A DNA stretch of 64,000 nucleotides from NCBI GenBank assembly GCA_030159075.1, contig BROG01000029.1, forward strand, positions 733,001-797,000, read 5' to 3'. Of this stretch, positions 28,701 through 43,700 are shown piece by piece. The position numbers and the translations under genes were made by a program. Numbering within the stretch: position 1 is the stretch's first letter; the number at the start of each line of letters is the position of its first letter. The notes below the pieces were generated by a model. The model had not been told where the DNA came from. It saw nothing but the letters and a program-made list of their open reading frames with translations, and did no database searches. This DNA comes from Atrina japonica (Eukaryota; Mollusca; Bivalvia; Pterioida; Pinnidae).

Positions 28701-31700
28701 ATATTGCTCATATGAACATGATGGAAGAAAACTTGAGAAATATCCCCAAAATAGTGCAGAATCTCTTGAGTACCAGATTTTGATGGGAAATCATAAAATT
28801 GACTCCATGTATTTTATGTTACTGAAAAAAAACCTGAATTTGGTTACACTTTGCCTGATTTAGATGTACTCACAATAGGACGCTTTGCCTGATTTTAGAT
28901 GTACTCACAATAGAATAAAGAAAATAGGAATAATAACGGTATCTGACACCAGCCAAAACATAACATTCTGTAACCAATCCTCCTGTCTCTCCTTGAACCG
29001 TCTGTATGTTGCTGTAGGTTTGTCAACACCAAATGGACCACAGGCTCTATTTTTATGAGACATTTTGCCCAATGAGATGACATCATGACTGAATATATAC
29101 AAAATAAAGCCACTGATTTGTATCAAATGATAATTATCAATAAATATTCAGGTACAGATGTCAAAATTTTATTTCTGTGTCGAACTGAATTAATAATTAT
29201 TACTTAAATTGATGGGTGGAACAAAAAGACATCGACTTAAATTAAAACAATATAGATAACAGAAAAGTTGGTAATTGGTAATTCTGTAATGGTTTAAGTG
29301 CACTTGCTTCTCACCAATCCAATCTGGGACTGATCCTCGGAGGATTTTGCCAAGTCAGACACGAGGATTTCTCTGGGTACTCGGTTTTCCTATCACAGCA
29401 AGCACCTCCAATGCTAATATGAAGTTGGAGCCAATGAGAGACGTTTATGTAAGTTGATGTAACTTGTTTGTTAATTTTTGTAATTCTAATAAATAGAATT
29501 TAAAATCTTTATAGAACACACAAGCTCCCTTGAATGCTATAGCTCTTTTTCACTATGAATCTTAATTGGAGAATGCAATTTAAAAAAAATACAATAAATA
29601 TTTTTTTTTAATTAACCCTTTCACCACCAAGTAACTTAATGGTATGCTCTATTCTATTGTATTAGACCAGTCTATTATGGTCTATGGGGTTGAAAGGGTT
29701 AAAGAAAAATTATTTATGATAGAAAAAAGAAAGAGTATAATTCTATAAGTCCTGTAAAAGAGAACCTTTGATTAAAATGTCCACATGCTGTATTATTGAA
29801 CATCAATTACTTCATCCAGCTTTTCTGGTGAAATGAGAAAAACAAATGCATACATAACTGAAAGTAATAAATCTAATGTATTACCTACTAAATGTAATGA
29901 ACTTAAAATATGTATTAACTTTTATTACATACATGTGTAATCCTAGAATTATAATACAGAGTTCAATAGGCCAGTGCAATACACAACACCGTATAACACT
30001 GCTGTTGGATACAGAGTTTCACCCAGAGCAACTTAACTAAATGGATTTCAAATATAAAATATTCCGAAATATTTGATGCTGTCGTTAAAAAAGGAATTAA
30101 TTCTAAATTTGTGTACACAATTGAAAAAATAAGGGGCATGTAATAAATACAACTTAAACCACCTAAATGTTTCTATCCCTATCATCAGACTGAACTAGAT
30201 CGTTGTTGAGTAGCTGATTGTTGAATCTTTCCACTACAATGATATTGTGCAGTCTGATATGATATGGATAGAAACATATGGATATATCATCTTTCAAATG
30301 TAATAATTGTAATATTTTACCTTCCAATGACGACTGAGACAGGAACGATGATGAATATCAATGTAATTAGGAGAAAGCCCATCAGAAAGGATGTGTTACG
30401 AGACTGATTCCAGCGTTTAATCGGAGGTTTGCATGTTTTCTGAACAATGTGGTAGTTAAGGAAGAAAAATATCAAAGTCGATATTGATCCCATTAGTGGT
30501 AATAGAGGACAAGCTATTGTCCCCACCTGAAGTTAGAAATTATAAAATAGGTCAAAACTTGACAAATTATAAGGCTTCATAATACTATAAACATATCTCA
30601 CTGTAGTGTACAATATCATAAGTATATATCACTTTAGTATATAATAACATAAAAATATCTCACTGCAGTGTACAATATCATAAGTATATATCACTTTAGT
30701 ATATAATAAACTTATATCACTGTAGTGTACAATATCATAAGTATATATCACTTTAGTATACAATAAACATATCTCACTGCAGTGTACAATATCATAAGTA
30801 TAGTATACAATAAACATATTAGTAGTGTATAATAACATAAAACATATCTCACTGCAGTGTACAATATCATAAGTATATATCACTTTAGTATACAATAAAC
30901 TTATCTCACTGTAGTGTACAATATCTTAGGTATACATCAGTTTAGTATACAATAAACATATCTCACTGCAGTGTACAATATCATAAGTATATATCACTTT
31001 AGTATACAATAAACATCTCAATGTAGTAGTATATAATCTCTCTTCAACATAAAAATATGTCTCACTGCAGTGTACAATATCATAAGTATATATCACTTTA
31101 GTATATAATAACATAAAAATATCTCACTGACAGTAGTATACAACATATCATAAGTATATAATCACTTTAGTACACAACAAACATATCTCACTGTGTAGTG
31201 TACAATGTCATGTAGTATACAACATCAACTTTAGTAGTATACACCAGAATAATAATCACGTAGTATACTCAGAATAATATGTCACTGTAGTATACAATAT
31301 CATAATATATCTGTCTTCAATACCATAAATATACTGTTTATGTACAGAATAAAACTAGTACCTACCACCATATATCATATAAAATACTATAAAACATATA
31401 CCCACAATCCCACTGTTATATTATAATATAGTATGCAATAACACTAATATATCTCATCAATGTATCCAAATTTAAAAAATATATCTCACTATATAGATAT
31501 CTCATTATAATACTACAATATCTGACAGTAGTATACAACACCACAATCACACCTCACTGTAGTATACAACACCACGATCATAACTCACTGTAGTATACAA
31601 CACCACAATCATAACTCACAGTAGTATACAACACCACAATCATAACTCACAGTAGTATACAACACCACAATCATAACTCACAGTAGTATACAACACCACA

Positions 31701-34700
31701 ATCATAACTCACAGTAGTATTGTTTTTATTAACAAAAAACCGTGAAAACAATTGAATAACTCACAGTAGTGGATAGGGGGCAAGGGGAACGTTTCCCCAC
31801 CACAATCATAACTCACAGTAGTATACAACACCACAATCATAACTCACTTCGTCTGTAGTATCAACACTTGCCGACACCGAGTTTTGAAACAATCATTAAA
31901 CTCACAGTAACACAAAAGACAAGATATTTACAACAAGTACAATCATAACTCACTGTAGTATACAACACCACAATCATAACTCACTGTAGTATACAACACC
32001 ACAATCATAACTCACTGTAGTATACAATACCAGAATGTAATATCTCACTGTAGTATATAATATTAAAATCACATCTCACTGTAGTATACAATATCACAAT
32101 AATATCTCACTGTATTATTCAATACCAAAATCATGACTCATTGTAATATACAATACCACAATCATATCTCACTGTAGTATACAATACCAGAATAATATAT
32201 CACTGTAGTATACAATACCACAATCATATCTCACTGTAGTATACAATACAATCATATCAAATCATAACTCACCATAGTAAACAATGCCAAATTCATATCT
32301 CACTGTAGTATACAATACCAAATCATATCTCACTGTAGTATACAATACCAGAATAATATATCACTGTAGTATACAATACCACAATCATATATGTTATACA
32401 CTATAGTATACAATGTACAATACCAAATCATATACTGTAGTATACACCATAGTATACAATACTCACTGTGGTATAAATACCATATATCTCACTGTAGTAT
32501 ACAGTACCACAATCATATCTCACTGTAGTATACAATACACAATATCAAATCAGAATAAACTCACTGTAGTATACAACCACAATCACTCAATCATAACAAT
32601 CACTGTAGTATATACCAATATCAAATCAAAACTCACTGTAGTATACAATACAATAATATATCACTGTAATCATAACTCACTGTAGTACCACAATACAATA
32701 TCACTGTAATATCAATAACTCACTGTAGTATACAATACCACAATCATAACTCACTGTAGTATACAACACCATATCATATAATCAAATACTCACTGTAGTA
32801 TACAATACACAATCAAATCAAAACTACCACAATGTAGTATACAATATCAAATATATAACTCACTGTAGTATACAATACCAGAATAATATATCACTGTAGT
32901 ATACAATATCTCACTGTAGTATACAATACAATATCACTGTATCATATCTCACTGTAGTATACAATACCAGAATAATATATCACTGTAGTATACAATATCA
33001 AATCATAACTCACTGTAGTATACAATATCAAATCATAACTCACTGTAGTATACAATATCAAATCATAACTCACTGTAGTATACAATACCACAATATCAAA
33101 TCAATCATAACTCACTGTAGTATACAATATCAAATCATAACTCACTGTAGTATACAATAGTAATATACAATACCACAATCATATATCACTGTAGGTTACA
33201 ATATCACAATCATATATCACTGTATAATAATATATATCAGTACACATATATCACTGTGGTATAATACCATAAACTCACTGTAGTACACAATAATATCAAA
33301 TCATATACTCACCTGTACTGTACACAATATCAAATCATAACTCACTGTAGTATACAATATCAAAATAATATAACTCACTGTAGTATACAATATCAAATCA
33401 TAACTCACTGTAGTATACAATATCAAATCATATCTCACTGTAGTATACAATATCTCACTGTAATATACATTACCACAATCACACCTCACTGTAGTATACA
33501 ATATCAAATCATAACTCACTGTAGTATACAATATCAAATCATATCTCACTGTAGTATACAATCATATTTCACTATAGTATACAATATCAAATCATAACTC
33601 ACTGTAGTATATAATATCAAATCATAACTCACTATAGTCACACATAAATCACTATAGTATACACTAAAATTGTCTTGTAGTATACAATACACTCTATGTC
33701 ACCAATTTATCAAAACTCATTTTCAATTTTATTGTTATACAGTGTATAATACAATACAATACCAGATAATATCACTGTGTCAATACCAGAATAATATGAG
33801 GGTACCACAATCAAAGCACTGTAGCTCCAGAAATGTCACTGAATACAATACCACAATCATTTTTCTGTTTTGTACCAAAAGAATATACAACACCAAAGCT
33901 CACTGTGATAAAATTCAGACACTGTAGTATACAATACCTGTTTAGAGTATACAAAAATAATAGAGTAGATTATATTGACTGTAGTTCAATACCAGAATAA
34001 TATTTTGATACAATACCCATAAGTGCCCCGGGGGTATACAATACCAGAACAAATTACCAAGTATACAATATCAAACATATCTCACTTGTATACAATATTC
34101 AGTCCCTACAAATCAAATCATTTTGGATACATACCACATCATATCTCACTGTAGTACAAAAAGTCAATCTCACTGTAGTATTTTGATCTCACTGTAAATG
34201 CAGATTATCTCATGCAGTACACTTTTCTTGTACATGGTTTTTTATCAGGCCCATAGTACAGTATATATACCCGGATAATGCGTGGTAGATGGGGTCCTAC
34301 AATGTTTCAAATGTATATGTCAATATAAAAAGCTCTTGATGGTTTTTCAGAAGAAATAGAGAAGATTAGATTATATTGCCTTTTCTCAGTGACGTCCATA
34401 TCCGGGGTTGGGGACCAACAAATTTTCCAAGTCAAAAATTAATCTTTGCTTTTGGCTCTAAAAACTTTTTTAAATGCATATGCCTATACAAAAGTCAACG
34501 GTTTTTGAGGAAATGTTTTTGTCAGGCCCACCCCTTATCGTAATACTTTCAAATGTGCCTGAGTTGATGGGCAGGTAGAAAAATTGCCAATGAAACAAGG
34601 TTGGGCAAATTTTTCACAGAAATACAATGCATATGCCTATATCATCATATGTGACATGTGTACAAAGTTTCATCAAAATCCATACATAAACCTGGGAGAA

Positions 34701-37700
34701 CTAGGAGGTACAAGTTTTGTGTCTACATACAGACAGACAGACAGACAACCTGATTCCAGTATACTCCCACTCCCCCACAAACTTCGTTGCAGGGGGTATA
34801 AAAACTTAACAGAAACTAAAATTATGTAAAACAGGAAAAACAGAATGTGCCAACAACTATGTAAATATATAAAGTCCCTATAATTTCAATGATTTCTCCG
34901 TGACCAAATTGAAATTTTTACTGAGCATCGGCTCTCTCCTCCTCTACAGCCACCTAAAATAAAATCCATATAACCTGTCGAGGTGGAGTGTCGTGAACCC
35001 TTTCTGGACCTAGATGCGTTTAGAAGTTAGATAATACATAAGAATTACACTGGCAAGAGTAATCATTCTTACTTATTATCATATGTATGGTTATCATGTT
35101 TGTAATAAAACATTTTTTCCCATTGAGGCCTGTCATGGACCCCAAAAAGTGAGGAGAATCAAGTGTATGATAATCAAAAGGTTACTCCGCTCCACCAAGT
35201 TATGTAGATTGGACAATATCTTGAACAAAACAGACACTAGATTTCATATACAGTGAAACTTGTATATAAATACCACCTTACGGACACAACAAAACCAGTC
35301 TTTAAAGGGAGGTGGTCTTTATACAGAGGTTGATTTGTACACAAATGGTGCTATGGGGACAGCAAAAAACAGGTGGTCTTTATACACAGGTGGTCGCTAA
35401 AGCAAGTTTTACTGTGCATGTATAAGGTAACAAGTTTACCGAAAAAAAGACCTAAGTTCTAGACCCTGTAAAGTGATGAGAACCAAATTCCTCGCACTAT
35501 GCCTAAAAATATGTAACTTACATTAATCATTGTGTCCATGATAACCAGTTTGTAGAATTCCTGACCTATAACAGTCCCAGTGCAGCCATTTGTTATCTAT
35601 AAAAGAGATAAAAGTATATCAGTAAGTCATTAGAAGATTATTTTGTCAATATCAGATACACCAAAGAACATATAATCAACATTAGAAATGATAAATTTGG
35701 TGACTTTGAAGAATGATATTAAATAAATCACAGCATCACTTCCATGCAAAACTTTTTTAATACCTTATTTTCACAGTTTACAAGCTTTCACCTTTCTCTT
35801 CCTCAATGATATAGATATTATTACCAATACCAAAGTTATAGTTTTACAAAAGAGGCCAAAATAAATGCTCAAGACGATCGTTTCTGTCAATAAGACTTCA
35901 TCCGTTGAACTCAGCCTTGATAAATAGGGATATTTATGAAAAAGTGGTATCATACAAGACCAAGTTATACATCTAAATGTGCTGCTAAATCCTTCTAAGA
36001 GTACCCACTGTAAAAATTAATACCTTAGGTTTTGAGTAGTTTAGAATTTAAATGGTGGTATCTGAGTGAAATATTATTACTTTTGTATAAAAATATTGGC
36101 TGGTACTGGTATATGAGGAATTTGAAAATTTTCCTATAGACCCTTTCATGATGATGGCCTTCCAACTAATTTCACCTGCGCACTTAACACTTCCGAGTGG
36201 TAACAACAAGTTTCATACCCAATGAAATTCAAATTGTTCTCAGCCAACAATTAGTCTTTCTCATTGGGTACTATTTTTCTTAGGTATGAAATGTTTTGAG
36301 CACAAAACTTTGTGATACCACTCGGAAGTGTGTGGGTGTGTGGGTGCACAGGTCAGATTAGTAGGAATGCAGTTATTGTGAAAGGGTCTATTGATCAAAA
36401 CCATTTGTAAATAAACATAAGATTTAGGCTATCATTCACAATTATTTGATTAGTGTAGATGACCTGGGTATCAGGAGCAGAGCGGTAAATTACACAGATC
36501 TGTGTTATGAAGTAGCACATGTACTGCATAGAAATGTGCATGGAATTTCTGAAATAGCTGTGTAGCAGTCACGGATATAGGCAGATTAATTGTCTAGTGC
36601 AAAAAGCTAGCTTGTGCATGGAATTTCTGAAATAGCTGTGCAACAGTCATGGAGATAGGCAGATTAATTGTCTAGTTCCATAGCTAGCTTGTGCATGGAA
36701 TTTCTGAAATAGCTGTGTAACACTCATGGAGATAGGCAGATTAATTGTCTAGTTCCATAGCTAGCTTGTGCATGGAATTTCTGAAATAGCTGTATAACAG
36801 TCATGGATATAGGCAGATTAATTGTCTAGTCCAATAGCTAGCTTGTGCATGGAAGTTCTGAAATAGCTGTATAACAGTCATGGATTTAGGCAGACTAATA
36901 ATGTAGTCCAATAGCTAGCTTGTGCATGGAATTTCTGAAATAGATGTGTAACAGTCATGAATATAGGCAAATTAATTGTCTAGTCCAATAGCTAGCTTGT
37001 GCATGGTATTTCTGAAATAGCTGTGTAACAGTCATGAATATAGGCAAATTAATTGTCTAGTCCAATAGCTAGCTTGTGCATGGAATTTCTGAAATAGCTG
37101 TGTAACAGTCATGGATATAGGCAAATTATTTGTCTAGTCCAATAGGTAGCTTGTGAATGGAATTTCTGAAATAGCTGTGTAACAGTCATGGATATAGGCA
37201 AATTAATTGTCTAGTTCCATAGCTAGCTTGTGCATGGAATTTCTGAAATAGCTGTGTAACAGTCATGGATATAGGCAAATTAATTGTCTAGTCCAATAGG
37301 TAGCTTGTGCATGGAATTTCTGAAATAGCTGTGTAACAGTCATGGATATAGGCAGATGAATTGTCTAGTCCAATAGCTAGCTTTTGTGGCTGGATAGTTG
37401 GTGCTTACATTCGTGTACTGAAGTTAAGCAACAGCGAGCACGGTCAGCATCTGGACAATCTGATGTAATATGCTCAGCAGACCCTCCCCCCCAATGGTGA
37501 ATGTTACGACTGTAATAGGAAAGTATTGGAATGAGAGACATTTTAACATCTGAAAATAACACATTTGCTGCTACTTAGACATTCTGAACAAAATGTTTTA
37601 TTGGCTGTGTGGATTAATTAGCCAGGCTTTACCAAAAGTGAAAGTTGGCTGCACTCACAGTCCATTTCTGTGCAAGCAGCATTTTGTGAATGTGGCACTC

Positions 37701-40700
37701 GCATTACCATCAGTATCAATGCAAAAACTTTAACAGAACAATTTCTAACTGTTGAAAGGAAATCATAAAGATTAAAGAAGGAAGCAAACAGCAAGCTACT
37801 TTTATAGGTACCCAAATAATATGGTCTGATGACAAGAAGTAGTTGGACATTGCATTTTTAGCTCACCAGGACGAAGGTCCGGATAGCTAATGTCATATCC
37901 TCAGTGTTGTGTCATCCGTAGACAAAACATTAACCTGGCCTATAACATTTTAACCGCAAGGAACATGATTCCAATATTTCACATATAGATTCCTTATGAG
38001 GAGAGCTTTCATTTGACCTAGTGACCTTGATCTTTGAACTACTTTTCAAAAACTTTAACCTTGGCTATAGCTTTTAAACCATGAGGGATAAGGCTTTGAT
38101 ATTTCACATATAGATTTCTTATGACCAGAACTTTCATTTGATACCTTGACTTTTGACCTAGTGACCTTGAACTTTGACCTACTTTTCAAATTTTTTTTAC
38201 ATCAGCTGAAGGAATCAAAATTTTACCAGTCCTTTGACCTTAAAACCTAACAGCTGTGAGTCAATTATCTATTTTGAAAATTTACACCCACCACAAGCTT
38301 TGTTGTCTTTTGAAAACTCTTGTTTAATACATGTATATTAAATTACTGTGCATATTCATATAGTGCGTGCATGTCATGTAAAACAACTGTATCAATTGTT
38401 TTGATGTATCATATAAATTAAGAGGAATATTTTCTTTATTATATTTGCATTGATGTAGTGTGTAATCTAATTGTAAATACGACCCACAAATATAAGTAGA
38501 TTTATATCATGGCTATATATCTTATGTAGATCCACCAATATAAGTAGATTTATATCATGACTATATGTAATGTAGACCCACAAATATAAGTAGATTAATA
38601 TCATGGGTATATGTTATGTAGACACACTAATATAAGTAGATTTATATCATGGGTATATGTTATATATACACACTAATATAAGTAGATTTATATCATGGGT
38701 ATATGTTATATAGACCCACTAATATAAGTAGATTTATATCATGGCTATATGTTATGTAGACCCACTAATATAAGTAGATTTATATCATGGGTATATGTTA
38801 TGTAGACCCACTAATATAAGTAGATTTATATCATGGGTATATGTTATATATACACACTAATATAAGTAGATTTACATCATGGGTATATGTTATGTAGACC
38901 CACAAATATAAGTAGATTAATATCATGGGTATATGTTATGTAGACACACTAATATAAGTAGATTTACATCATGGGTATATGTTATATATACACACTAATA
39001 TAAGTAGATTTACATCATGGGTATATGTTATATAGACCCACTAATATAAGTAGATTTATATCATGGCTATACATTATGTAGACACACTAATATAAGTAGA
39101 TTTATATCATGGGTATATGTTATGTAGCCCCACTAATATAAGTAGATTTATATCATGGGTATATGTTATATATACACACTAATATAAGTAGATTTACATC
39201 ATGGGTATATGTTATGTAGACCCACAAATATAAGTAGATTAATATCATGGGTATATGTTATGTAGACACACTAATATAAGTAGATTTACATCATGGGTAT
39301 ATGTTATATATACACACTAATATAAGTAGATTTACATCATGGGTATATGTTATATAGACCCACTTATATAAGTAGATTTATATCATGGGTATATGTTATG
39401 TAGATCCACCAATATAAGTAGATTTATATCATGGCTATATATCTTATGTAGATCCACCAATATAAGTAGATTTATATCATGACTATATGTAATGTAGACC
39501 CACAAATATAAGTAGATTTATATCATGGGTATATGTTATGTAAACCCACTAATATAAGTAGATTTATATCATGGGTATATGTTATATAGACCCACTAATA
39601 TAAGTAGATTTATATCATGGCTATACATTATGTAGACACACTAATATAAGTAGATTTATATCATGGGTATATGTTATGTAGCCCCACTAATATAAGTAGA
39701 TTTATATCATGGCTATACATTATGTAGACACACTAATATAAGTAGATTTATATCATGGGTATATGTTATGTAGCTCCCACTAATATAACTAGATTTATAT
39801 CATGGGTATATGTTAGATATACACACTAATATAATAGATTTACATCATGGGTATATGTTATTAGACCCACAAATAAAGTAGATTAATATCATGGGTATAT
39901 GTTATGTAAGACCACTAATATAAGTAGATTTACTATGGGTATATGTTTATATAACACTAATATAAGTAGATTTACATCATGGGTATATGTGTATATGACC
40001 CACTAATATAAGTAGATTACTATCAGGGTATATCTTATGTAGATCCAATGTAAGTAGATTTATATCATGAATATATGTAATGTAGACCCACAAATTGTAG
40101 ATTTATATCATGGGTATATGTTATAAAACCCACTAATATAAGTGGACCAATTATGGCTATACATTATGTAGACATAATATTAGTAATTTATTACATGGGT
40201 ATATGTTATGTAGATCCACCAATGTAAGTAGATTGATATCATGTATATGTAATGTAGAACACTAAGTAGATTTATATCATGGGTATATGTTATATAGACC
40301 CACTAATATAAGTAGATTTATATGATGGCTATACATTATGTAGACACACTAATATAAGTAGATTTATATCATGGGTATATGTTATGTAGATCCACCAATA
40401 TAAGTAGATTTATATCATGAATATATGTAATGTAGACCCACAAATATAAGTAGATTGATATCATGGGTATATGTTATATAGACCCACTAATATAACGATT
40501 TATATGTCTTATACATTATGTAGACACACTAATATAAGTAGATTTATATCATGGGTATATGTTATGTAGATCCACCAATATAAGTAGATTTATATCATGA
40601 ATATATGTAATGTAGACCCACAAATATAAGTAGATTTATATCATGGGTATATGTTATGTAAACCCACTAATATAAGTAGATTTGGGTATATGTTATATAT

Positions 40701-43700
40701 ACACACTCTATAAGCATCATGGGTATATGTTATATAGACCCAATAATATAAGTAGATTTACATCATGGCTATACATTATGTAGACACACTAAGGTAGATT
40801 TGGGTATATGTTATAATATAAGTAGCCATATCAATATGTTTATATTCCACAACGTATAAGCATCATGGGTATGTTGCGTAGCCCAGCTAAATATAAGTAG
40901 ATTAATATCATGGGTATATGTTATGTAGACCCACTAATATAAGTAGATTTACATCATGGGTATATGTTATATATACATACTAATATAAGTAGATTTATAT
41001 GATGGCTATACATTATGTAGACACACTAATATAAGTAGATTTATATCATGGGTATATGTTATATAGACCCACTAATATAAGTTGATTTATAAGTGGGTAT
41101 ATGTCATTTAGATCCAAAATATAAGTAGATTTATATCATGGGTATATGTTTTATAGACCCACTCTATCAGTAGATTTATATCATGGCTATACATTATGTA
41201 GACACACTAATATAAGTGACCATGGGTATATGTTATGTAGATCCACCAATATAAGTAGATTTATATCATGAATATATGTAATGTAGACCCACAAATATAA
41301 GTAGATTGATATCATGGGTATATGTTATATAGACCCACTAATATAAGTAGATTTATATGATGGCTATACATTATGTAGACACACTAATATAAGTAGATTT
41401 ATATCATGGGTATATGTTATGTAGATCCACCAATATAAGTAGATTTATATCATGAATATATGTAATGTAGACCCACAAATATAAGTATATTTTTATATCA
41501 TGGGTATATGTTATATATACACACTAATATAAGTAGATTTATATCATGGCTATACATTATGTAGACACACTAATATAAGTAGATTTATATCATGGGTATA
41601 CATTATGTAGACACACTAATATAAGTAGATTTATATCATGGCTATATGTTATGTAGTGTAGATTTTATATCATGGTTATATGTTATATATAGACACCTAA
41701 TATAAGTAGATTTATATCATGGTTATATGTTATATAGGACCACTAATAAAGTAGATTCTTCTATATGTTATATAGACCCAAATATAATTAGATCTATATC
41801 ATGGCTATATGTTATATAGACCCATATGTAAGTGATTTATATCATGGGTATATGTCACACTAATATAAGTAGATTTATATCATGGGTACATGTTATATGA
41901 CCCATAATATAAGTAGATTTATATCATGGGTATATGTTATAAAACCCTATGGTGAATATCATGGTTATATGTTATATAGTAATATAAGTTGATTTATATC
42001 ATGGCTATATGTTATATAGACCCAAATGTAAGTAGATTTATATCATTAATGTTATATATACACATAATATAAGTAGATTTATATCATGGGTATATGTTAC
42101 CCACTAATATAAGTAGACATAATCATGGTTATACAGTTATATAGGCCATAATGTAAAGATTTAGAAATGGCTATTCGTTAGACCAGTAAGTAACATGGGT
42201 ATATTGTTCTATATACACTTTCCAGATTTATATCATGGCTATATGTTATATAGACCCACCAATATAAGTAGATTTATATCATGGGTATATGTTATATAGA
42301 CCCACTAATGTAAGTAGATTTACATCATGACTATATGTTATATAGTCCCACCAATATAAGTAGATTTATATCATGGTTATATGTTATATAGACCCACTAA
42401 TATAAGTAGATTTATATCATGGGTATATGTTATATAGACCCACAAATATAAGTAGATTTATATCATGGTTATATGTTATATAGACCCACTAATATAAGTA
42501 GATTTATATCATGGGTACATGTTATATAGACCCACTAATATAAGTAGATTTATATCATGGTTATATGTTATATAGACCCACTAATATAAGTAGATTTATA
42601 TCATGGGTATATGTTATATAGACCCACTAATATAAGTAGATTTATATCATGCTTATATGTTATATAGACCCACTAATATAAGTTGATTTATATCATGGCT
42701 ATATGTTATATAGACCCACTAATGTAAGTAGATTTATATCATGGGTATATGTTATATATACACACTAATATAAGTTTTATATCATGGGTTATGTTATATA
42801 GACCCCACAATATAAGTAGATTTATATCATGGTTATATGTTATATAGACCCACTAATATAAGTAGATTTATATCATGGCTATATGTTATATAGACCCACT
42901 AATGTAAGTAGATTTATATCATGGGTATATGTTATATATACACACTAATATAAGTAGATTTATATCATGGCTATATGTTATATAGACCCACTAATGTAAG
43001 TAGATTTATATCATGACTATATGTTATATAGACCCACCAATATAAGTAGATTTATATCATTATCATGGGTATATGTTATGTAGATTATGTTGTAGTATGT
43101 CTCAATTAACTTAATTAATTAGAATATAAAAATCACGAGATTATATAGGGTATTGGCAGGTATCCTGCAAATAGCACTAGTGTTTTAAAAGTTTTTCAAT
43201 TTGTGTAGTATGAACATCACTTTTACTCCAGATTCTAGGCCATTGTTTGTAAAATTAAATTGGAAAATTGCAGTGAAAAACAAATGCTGGACCAATTATT
43301 TACATGGGACATTGAAACACATTACACTAGTCTGTCTGTCAGTTTTGAATGTACAGTGAAACTTGTATATAAAGACCTCCTTAGGGGACACAAGAAAACG
43401 GGTCTTTATAGGGAGGTGGTCTTTATACAGAGGTTGATTTGTACACAAATGGTAATATTGGGGATAGCAAAAAACGGTCTTTGTGACCAGGTGGTATTTA
43501 TACACAGGTGGTTGCTAAAGCAGGTTTTACTGTACATGTATTTGGCACAATGCCAGTCTACAAGCATCAAGTCATTCCAATGGGACAATAATTTGTCAGA
43601 AGGTTTGGTAATATTGTGCCAAAAATATTCCACAACGTTGCTTGTGTATTTGCGAGCCCAGCTATTAATACTTTCAGTACTTTGAATTTATCATTACATC

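Noticed and set aside
29290..29440. A genuine tRNA gene
   Set aside because: The A-box and B-box resemblance is loose and no cloverleaf can be drawn; at most a SINE.
30629..31114. Minus-strand frames with VIYTYDIVHCSEI repeats
   Set aside because: Translation of the satellite; units vary in length and the frame is broken elsewhere.
34930..34965. Possible TMC exon after GQEFYKL (acceptor TTTTAG|GTGGCT, reading VAVEEERADAQ)
   Set aside because: It meets a stop after 11 codons, has no GT donor and does not resemble the expected TMC segment.
43260..43685. 141-codon plus-strand frame
   Set aside because: Its middle is a MITE that recurs at three other places in the window; no splice sites or motif.
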